6,444 nucleotides of DNA, taken from assembly GCA_023458995.1 (NCBI GenBank), contig JAEWVV010000155.1, positions 1 to 6,444 of the forward strand. Direction: 5' to 3'. The notes under the pieces are model-generated. The model had not been told where the DNA came from. It made no database searches and was given only the letters and a program-made list of their open reading frames with translations. Position 1 is the stretch's first letter. The number at the start of each line of letters is the position of its first letter. Positions 1 to 6,200 of the stretch are shown in pieces. Source of the DNA: Bacillota bacterium (lineage in GTDB: Bacteria > Bacillota_I > Bacilli_A > Acholeplasmatales > Acholeplasmataceae). The translations under genes and the position numbers were made by a program.

Positions 1-118
1 GTGGAGGGGTTGGCTCTGTTGGAACAGGTTTTGTTTCATCATCGTCTTCAGTTTTTTGACATGCGACTATACCAATCATCAGGAAGAGAATAACCATTAA
101 ACTAACAAATTTTTTCAT
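1..118 (-). CDS. N-terminus of a second lipoprotein, 3' end outside window
   Basis: The first 39 codons are visible, running off the left edge. Residues 1-19 (MKKFVSLMVILFLMIGIVA) form a lipoprotein signal peptide, with lipobox I-V-A-C and Cys20 as the lipid site. The mature protein starts QKTEDDDETKP and then becomes Pro/Thr/Glu-rich (VPTEPTPP), a flexible tether of the kind that often precedes a folded extracellular domain. The ATG at 116..118 is 8 bases after the MalG-type stop and has its own AGGAGG. The signal peptide resembles that of the binding protein (both begin MKKF), but the tether differs, so this is probably not a simple second binding protein. It could be a glycan-active enzyme, an adhesin or another surface protein. 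The function cannot be told from what is visible. Confidence 0.85.
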   Translation of the reverse strand, partial: MKKFVSLMVILFLMIGIVACQKTEDDDETKPVPTEPTPP

Positions 119-121
119 GAA

Positions 122-128
122 TCCTCCT
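122..128 (-). promoter_or_regulatory. Ribosome binding site of the downstream lipoprotein, overlapping the permease stop
   Basis: AGGAGGA overlaps the TAG stop (127..129) of the MalG-type permease and ends three bases before ATG 116..118. The spacing is short but the site is strong. The overlap places this lipoprotein gene in the same operon as the transporter. Confidence 0.8.
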
Positions 129-966
129 ATTTAATACCTGCCACATTCGATGAGGCAAGGAAATATTTTTGAAACAAGATATACATGATAATAATGGGGA
201 TTGTTATCATGATCATCCCAGCAGATCTCACAAATCCATCTGCTGCTCCTCCAAATTGAGGATAGAATTGATACATCTTCAATTGAAGTGTAAAAAATTT
301 AGGATCTTTGATAACAATCATTGGCCATAGATAGTCATTCCATGTGGATGTAAACGTCAAGATGGAATACGTAATCACAACCGGTTTACTCATAGGAAGT
401 ACGACTTTAAAGATTTTAGTAATCTCATTAGCACCATCAATATCGGCAGATTCTAAGACTGCATCAGGTATATTATTCATATACTGCTTGATTAAGAAAA
501 TACCGAATACGTTTACGATACCAGGTAAAATAATACCAAGTAAGTTATTGGTCCATCCCAGTTGTTGAACAAGTAAGAAGTTTGGAATCATCATCACTTC
601 ACCTGGAATCATCATAGTTGAAAGTAAGAGGATGGTAACAACTTTCTTACCTTTAAACTCCATCTTGCCTAAGACATAGCCCGTGACTAAAGCAATCGCT
701 AAGCTGATTGCTGTAAATGACATCGTGTGGATAATACTATTCATTAAACCAACGAGTAAGTCACCCCTTGCAAATGCGAGTGCATAATTGGCTGGATGAA
801 ATCTTTGAGGTAACCAATATAAGACATTATATTCAGGAATAAAATCAATATGATGGAGTGAATCTACAAGTTTTAAATAAAACGGGAATGTCTGCATAAA
901 CGCAACTGCACTTAAGATAAGGATAACAATAACCGTAATAACAATCTTTTTTCGTTTATTATTCAA
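127..966 (-). CDS. Sugar ABC transporter permease, MalG/UgpE type (TTG start)
   Basis: With the TTG at 964..966 as start, this is a 279-residue permease beginning MNNKRKK, with helix 1 at about 8-27. Further helices lie near 72-100, 108-127, 142-161, 196-220 and 247-266. The EAA loop is at 172-191 (ESADIDGAN, ending VVLP), with the conserved Gly178 and Leu-Pro present. The C-terminus QKYFLASSNVAGIK matches the usual MalG ending (Q-(K/R)-YF, then G-x-K). The TTG is preferred because AAGGAGG at 976..982 lies nine bases upstream. An alternative GTG at 985..987 would place that site inside the coding region and lacks one of its own. With TTG, the gene overlaps the upstream permease by 8 bases, a common arrangement in these operons. 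It forms the membrane channel with the MalF-type subunit. Confidence 0.92.
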   Translation of the reverse strand: MNNKRKKIVITVIVILILSAVAFMQTFPFYLKLVDSLHHIDFIPEYNVLYWLPQRFHPANYALAFARGDLLVGLMNSIIHTMSFTAISLAIALVTGYVLGKMEFKGKKVVTILLLSTMMIPGEVMMIPNFLLVQQLGWTNNLLGIILPGIVNVFGIFLIKQYMNNIPDAVLESADIDGANEITKIFKVVLPMSKPVVITYSILTFTSTWNDYLWPMIVIKDPKFFTLQLKMYQFYPQFGGAADGFVRSAGMIMITIPIIIMYILFQKYFLASSNVAGIK

Positions 967-1891
967 GGGTTTCAGCCTCCTTACCACTAATCTTTAATTG
1001 AATGAGTGTGAAGATTAAAATAATCCCAAACAAGATAAACGCATAAGCAGATGCTTGACCCATTCTCGATCGTTCAAAACCAAGTTGATAAATATAAAGT
1101 ACTGTAGATAACGTCTTATTATCAGGTCCCCCTTTAGTAACCAACTGCATGGGTCCTAAGACTTTAAATCCATCAATAACTGATAAAATGACATTTAAAA
1201 CAATCGCATTCTTAATTAAAGGTAATGTAATTCCTTTAAACACTTTAAACTGACTCGTCGTTTCTAACTCTGCAGCTTCATAATACGATTTAGGAATTGA
1301 TAACATTGCTGCATAATAAATCAGTAATTTAACAGAAAATCCAAGTAGGAATGGTGTAATCATTAAACCGATTAACGCAAACTGTGTATCATCAAACCAG
1401 CTGATTGGTGCAATATTAAATATGCCAATCAGTTGATTCATTAAACCACTTTCACTACTGCTAAAAATCATTTTCGTTAAATCAGCTCCAACAACCGCGC
1501 TCACTAAAGTCGGCCAGAAGAGTAATGCGAGGAAAAACCTAGAACCTTTCTTTAATTTCATTAAAAGAAACGCCATCAGTAAACCCATAAGGTTATTACC
1601 AATCATCATCACAATTGTCCAGGTTAAGGTCGTCTTAAGCGATGACCAGAAAAGTGGATCGAAGAGATCATGATTAGGATTTAAGATACGCGCATAGTTT
1701 TCAAATGTAAATCGCGTAATACCGTCGATGGAAAATCTTAGGTCCGTGAAACTAAAGTAAAAGGATCTAAAAAATGCGAGAACGAAAAAGATACCCCACC
1801 AGATTAAAGCAAACGATATTAAAGAGTATGCTTTGATTTCTTTCTTATATCTAATTAGAAAAGACTTCTTTTGTTGGGATACCTGTTGCAT
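959..1891 (-). CDS. Sugar ABC transporter permease, MalF/UgpA type
   Basis: This 310-residue inner-membrane permease has six predicted membrane helices, at about residues 22-43, 84-110, 117-137, 170-194, 225-243 and 279-299. The hydrophilic N-terminus (QQVSQQKKSFLIRYKKEIK) precedes helix 1. The cytoplasmic EAA loop is at 205-224 (EAAELETT, ending GITLP) and would dock with the ATPase. The Gly usually found four positions after the EAA is Thr211 here. The motif LVTKGGPDNKT with LYIYQLGFE (250-273) is typical of MalF-like subunits. The start ATG is 8 bases after the binding-protein stop (TGA, 1900..1902), and its ribosome binding site overlaps that stop, so translation is probably coupled. It pairs with the MalG-type protein encoded just downstream, and the two genes overlap by 8 bases. 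Confidence 0.93.
   Translation of the reverse strand: MQQVSQQKKSFLIRYKKEIKAYSLISFALIWWGIFFVLAFFRSFYFSFTDLRFSIDGITRFTFENYARILNPNHDLFDPLFWSSLKTTLTWTIVMMIGNNLMGLLMAFLLMKLKKGSRFFLALLFWPTLVSAVVGADLTKMIFSSSESGLMNQLIGIFNIAPISWFDDTQFALIGLMITPFLLGFSVKLLIYYAAMLSIPKSYYEAAELETTSQFKVFKGITLPLIKNAIVLNVILSVIDGFKVLGPMQLVTKGGPDNKTLSTVLYIYQLGFERSRMGQASAYAFILFGIILIFTLIQLKISGKEAETLE
976..982 (-). promoter_or_regulatory. Ribosome binding site that sets the TTG start of the MalG-type permease
   Basis: AAGGAGG, inside the end of the MalF-type gene, is nine bases before TTG 964..966. It is the strongest site near either candidate start and argues for the shorter 279-residue protein. Confidence 0.75.
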
Positions 1892-1895
1892 AAAC

Positions 1896-1901
1896 TACCT
1901 C
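1896..1901 (-). promoter_or_regulatory. Ribosome binding site of the MalF-type permease, overlapping the upstream stop
   Basis: GAGGTA sits within TGAGGTAG, sharing bases with the TGA that ends the binding-protein gene, with its GAGG core six bases before the ATG. The overlap indicates co-transcription and likely translational coupling. Confidence 0.7.
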
Positions 1902-3186
1902 ATCTATATAATTCGTCTAGTGTTCTTTGTAAAGCGTAATTGAGTGATGCGACATACTCAGCATCTCTTGTACCATTGAGTAATGCAGTTACGAAATCAC
2001 CAAGTTGACGTTCCATTTCAGCCCATTCGGGTGAACCTGGACGTGCAACGTTATGATTGAGTTGTTCTTTATAAATCTCCCAGACAGGTCCTGTGTAGAA
2101 TTCATTTTGTAAGGCTGTCTTTGTTGTAGGCATTAAACTTTGAGCCGTATTATGAAGAATTTGAAGATCGTCATTGGTTGTAATAAACTCAATGAAGTCA
2201 ATCGCTAATTCTTTATTAATACTTTTTTCTGTAACAACTAAAGAATATAAACCTAATGCACTTTCTCTTGAACCATTTTCTTTTAATTTGATAATCGGTG
2301 CATAACCAAACTCAATATTTTTGTTTTCAGCAATACGTCCGTATTCAATCATCTTCCATGGCCCCATTTCGATAAATGCAACCTTACCTGATTCAAAACG
2401 TCCTTCTTCAAAACGTGCAGGTGAATACCCTAATGAACCAAGTTCAGCAATCAGTTCAGCTGCTTCTTTTGAAGGACCATCATTTAGCATCATGGTTTTT
2501 AAGTCATCAGAAATAATCTTTCCACCTAAACGTGCAACATATGATAGATATGCCATCGCACCCATGGAGTTATTACCTGTTCCTGAAGGAAGTGTATAAG
2601 GTGTAATTGCATCATCACCTGTTAAGTTATTTGCTGTGTTATAAGCTTTAATTTGTTCTGATATTGTAAGTAACTCATCAAAGTTATCAGGAATATCATC
2701 ACTTGTTACTGTTTTACCTAAAACATTATTTAAGATTGTTTTGTTATAGACAGTTACTAACACGTTTGCAGAAAAAGGAAGCGCATAAAGACTACCTTCA
2801 TAAGTGTTTGGTGCCCACAGAGAATCAATAAATGTATCCTTAATGGAATCCAGCCCTGCATCAGATAAGTTAGCAATCGCTCCATTATAAACAAGCTGCT
2901 GAATGTAGACGTGGTCTACATATGCGATATCAGGAAATGTATTACCATTTAATGACATCATATAATCCATATAGAAGTTCGAAGTTGACTGAGGTACAAT
3001 CGTAATTGTCACATCGGGATTTTCTAATTCATATAACCGTTTCGCTTCATCGATGGCTGCTCTTTCAGCAGGTGATCCACCTGGCCACCAAACTGTTAAT
3101 TGTCCTTCTTTTTGTCCTCCTGTAGTACAAGAGAAAAGCGTTAATGCTAATAACCCTAATGCTAGGATCATGATGAATTTTTTCAT
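1900..3186 (-). CDS. Family-1 extracellular sugar-binding lipoprotein of an ABC importer
   Basis: This is a 428-residue solute-binding protein (SBP_bac_1 type), a usual length for the family. The chosen start, MKKFIM at 3184..3186, has GGAGG six bases upstream at 3193..3197. An in-frame ATG at 3271..3273 would overlap the previous gene and translate through the hairpin, so it is rejected. Residues 1-19 form a lipoprotein signal peptide, with lipobox L-F-S-C and Cys20 as the lipid site. It is the only cysteine I see in the protein. Mature features typical of sugar binders are the first strand QLTVWWPGG (30-37), FPDIAYVDH (84-92), YALPFSANVLVTVYNK (134-149), GKVAFIEMGPWKMIEYG (267-283) and the late helix AIDFIEFITT (328-337). 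It should capture sugar outside the membrane and deliver it to the two permeases encoded next. The substrate is not predictable from sequence. Confidence 0.92.
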   Translation of the reverse strand: MKKFIMILALGLLALTLFSCTTGGQKEGQLTVWWPGGSPAERAAIDEAKRLYELENPDVTITIVPQSTSNFYMDYMMSLNGNTFPDIAYVDHVYIQQLVYNGAIANLSDAGLDSIKDTFIDSLWAPNTYEGSLYALPFSANVLVTVYNKTILNNVLGKTVTSDDIPDNFDELLTISEQIKAYNTANNLTGDDAITPYTLPSGTGNNSMGAMAYLSYVARLGGKIISDDLKTMMLNDGPSKEAAELIAELGSLGYSPARFEEGRFESGKVAFIEMGPWKMIEYGRIAENKNIEFGYAPIIKLKENGSRESALGLYSLVVTEKSINKELAIDFIEFITTNDDLQILHNTAQSLMPTTKTALQNEFYTGPVWEIYKEQLNHNVARPGSPEWAEMERQLGDFVTALLNGTRDAEYVASLNYALQRTLDELYR

Positions 3187-3192
3187 GCCAAA

Positions 3193-3197
3193 CCTCC
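3193..3197 (-). promoter_or_regulatory. Ribosome binding site of the binding-protein gene
   Basis: GGAGG lies six bases before ATG 3184..3186. It decides the start: the longer in-frame opening at 3273 has no comparable site and would add 29 residues in front of a textbook lipoprotein signal peptide. Confidence 0.85.
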
Positions 3198-3209
3198 AAA
3201 GATGAAGTG

Positions 3210-3237
3210 ACTGCCTGGAAGCTAAGTTCCAGGCAGT
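3210..3237 (-). promoter_or_regulatory. Perfect hairpin between the large gene and the binding-protein gene
   Basis: Ten bases at 3211..3220 pair perfectly with 3227..3236 around a 6-base loop, and the A/T pair at 3210 and 3237 extends the stem to 11. It lies in the 70-base gap, 19 bases after the stop of the large gene and 12 bases before the GGAGG of the next gene. On the transcribed (minus) strand the stem is followed by TCACTTCATC, not a clean U-run, so it is a poor intrinsic terminator. An attenuator, processing site or mRNA-stabilising hairpin that sets a different level of binding protein is more likely. The better T-run is on the plus strand, where no gene needs it. Confidence 0.6.
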
Positions 3238-3256
3238 TTTCATGTATTTATAAATC

Positions 3257-6200
3257 TTAAACGACTTCAACAAAGCGAATTGTATCTAAGAAAATACGTG
3301 ATCCGTTTGTTTCAAATTGGTCATACATAAACATAACTGTTACAACTTCGCCTGCCCATGCTGATAGATCGTAGTTGCCAGCTAAGTTACCTTGATTATA
3401 TCCACCAGGTAGAACTTGCCAAATACCTGTTGTTTGTGTTGTAAGAATAGTTTCAACATTTTCTGAATCGATGATTTTAGCTGCAAAGTGTGCTGCACCT
3501 GCATCTGTACCAACGACAAATTGTAATGCTTGATTAGAGCCTAACTTCACTTTAATTGAAATCCATGAGTTAGCATCCATATCTTCAGTTGATGAATCTT
3601 CACCAGATAATACAACAGCTGCTTGGATACCATCACAATCGCCACCTTCTGCTAAGCAGATATTCCAGTTGCTATCGATTGTTTTGTTTAAGACTGCGTA
3701 GTTTGTTGTACCTCGGTCTACTGAACTTGATGTGAATGCATTAAATTCTGTAACTGTTTCAAACTTATATGTTTTACCACTTGTTACGTTTACGTAATCT
3801 AAGACAACAAACTCTATACTATCTAAGAAAATACGTGAACTTGATGTTTCAAAATGATCATACATAAACATGACAGTAACTGTTTCATTTGCCCAAGCTG
3901 ATAAATCGTAGTTGCCAATTAAGTTGCCAACATTATATCCGCCAGGTAGAACTTGCCAGATACCAACTTGTTGATTAGTTAAAATAGTTTCAACGTTTTC
4001 AGAGTCAATGATCTTCGCTGCAAAGTGTGCTGCACCGGAATCTGTACCAACAACAAATTTTAATGCTTGGTTTTCACCTAACTTAACTTTAATGCTAATC
4101 CATGAGTTAATATCGGCATCTTGAGTTGATGCATCTGCACCTGACAAGACAACTGCAGCTTGAATACCATCACAGTCGCCACCATCTAAACAGATATTCC
4201 AGTCGCCTGCGATTGCCTTATTTAAGACTGCATAGTTTGCTGCATCTTTATCTACTGAAATTGATGTGAAATCATCAAATTCATTTGCTGTTTCAAACTT
4301 ATAGTTTTTACCAGCACTTACATCAATAAACTCTGGTTTAGTTAAAACGGTTAATACATATTCAGCAACAACAGTTTCTACATCAACAGATGTAACTAAA
4401 ATGCTATATTCACCTGGAGTTGCATCTAAAGCGATTGAAACTAAACCTGTATTGCTTACGGTTACTCCTGATGTAGGAGTTACACTAAATGAAATGCGTT
4501 TATCAGATGCATCATTAGGTAGTACTGTAGGCATTAATTGGAAGGATGCACCTAAGACATATGAACCTTCATTTGGGGTTAACTCGATTGATTCAACTGC
4601 AATCGGATCAAGTTCAACTGATTCGATTGTAACAATCATTGATACTTTTTCAGTTGTGCTACCAAATTTATTATAACTTACAAGAAGTTCTGCAGTTCCT
4701 CTACCAACAATCGTTAATACGTTATCAACAAGTGTCATCACTTCATTATCTTCTTCAACAAGAGAATAAGTAACTGCGTTATCAACATGATTGTTATTTA
4801 ATGCAGGATATAATCCCCACATGTAGAACATTGGAACTTCACTACTACCATTTTGAATAAATGGTGTGGTTGTACCAAGTGGTAGTGATGCACCGAGTGC
4901 GCCACCATAAACCATCTTAAATGGATTAACTGTACCTTCAGTGTAAACATTCATCTTGTATGGGTTATTTTGTGTTGCCCAACCTGTACCATCTAAATTG
5001 ATGTGTGGTGTGAATGCTTGACGAACTTGATATAGACTTTCTAACGATGGAGCAGGTGTTTCAAGTAGTTCGAAATCTCGCATATGGAGGTATGCGCCAG
5101 CACCGCTATCGCTATATTTAGCCCAGTTGCCATTGTTTTGTAAGCTTCCGGTTTGTTCAATTAAGATAATGATTTCTTGATTTTGGTAATCAGAAATATC
5201 TAATGTAACATTAAACCATTCTTGGTATTGCTTCCAACGACCAGCAACGGTTGTCCAACCAATGAGTTCAACAACTTCTGGTGTATTACCTAAAGTGATG
5301 ACTCTCACTCTAAAGTTTGTACTTTCTAAAATACGGTCATCATCATGGCTACGTACTTTAAATGTAAATGATTCAATAGCTTCAGCAACATGAACTTTTG
5401 TCCAAACTTGGTTGATTGGGCTTAAGAAGTTAGCTTCGGTTGCATGTCCTTCAAAGACGATTCTTCCATCACCATCTGTGAAATCAGCAACTTTAGATCC
5501 ACCGTGATCACGGTTGATATTCTTCGCTTGCCAATCTGCTAAGACTGCTTGTTTTGTCTTCCATGATGTTTCTGTTGTAGCAACCTTATTGTTTGCTTCT
5601 GTTTCATTGATTTGAACGCCAGCTACAACAAGATTTGCTTCATCATATGCTTCTACATTCACAGTGAATGTAATTGCTAATGTTTCATTACCAGCAGGTG
5701 TAATAACAACTGTTGATTCACCAACACCGTTATAGGCTAATAATCCTGCTTCATTTAATGTTACGCTTGTACCTGTTATGTTATAATTCCATGTTTGGTT
5801 GCTTGCACCTTCATTAAATGTAAAGTGTAATTGTAGTGGAGCATCGGATACGTTAATTTCACGTCCACCACCGCCGATGATTGTTCCAAATGTTGCATGT
5901 AAGATATCATTATGTTCTATACCTACAATACTAAAATCTGTTAATGGAACATTGGATTCAACGGTTAATGTATAATCAGCAGATACTTGGTTATTATCAA
6001 GTGAAATAGCTTTAATTGTGTAATTACCGATAGTTGCATCACTTGCAATGGTAACTTTACCTGAGCTATCTACTGTAACACCTGTACTTGCTGGTGTAAC
6101 AACATAACTTAAACGTTTATCGGTTGCGTTATGTGGTGTAACACTTGCAGTTAAATTAAATGATGCACCTTGTCCATATGTACCTTCTGATACTTCATAA

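Noticed and set aside
344..568. Plus-strand open frame of 74 codons
   Set aside because: It lies wholly inside the MalG-type permease gene on the opposite strand, has no convincing ribosome site, and its product looks like no known protein.
2321..2599. Plus-strand open frame of 92 codons
   Set aside because: It is antisense to the well-supported binding-protein gene. The Ser/Pro-rich product is what reverse reading of that gene would give.
3210..3240. Plus-strand intrinsic terminator at the hairpin
   Set aside because: The stem followed by TTTT on the plus strand looks terminator-like, but no plus-strand gene lies to its left to use it.
3187..3273. 29-codon N-terminal extension of the binding protein
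   Set aside because: It overlaps the end of the large gene, reads through the hairpin, and would bury the lipoprotein signal peptide. The GGAGG at 3193..3197 supports the shorter form.
3247..3273. Possible promoter (TATAAA at 3247..3252, TTGTTG at 3268..3273) for the binding-protein gene
   Set aside because: The spacer is only 15 bases and the upstream box is weak. AT-rich DNA gives such matches often, so it is left out without transcript-end data.
3260..4330. Assembly artefact as the source of the tandem modules
   Set aside because: The copies differ at many synonymous and non-synonymous sites and by a one-codon indel, which a duplicated read or misassembly would not produce.
4401..4676. 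Plus-strand open frame of 91 codons
   Set aside because: It is antisense to the Big_2-like domain region of the large gene, with no start signal or recognisable product.
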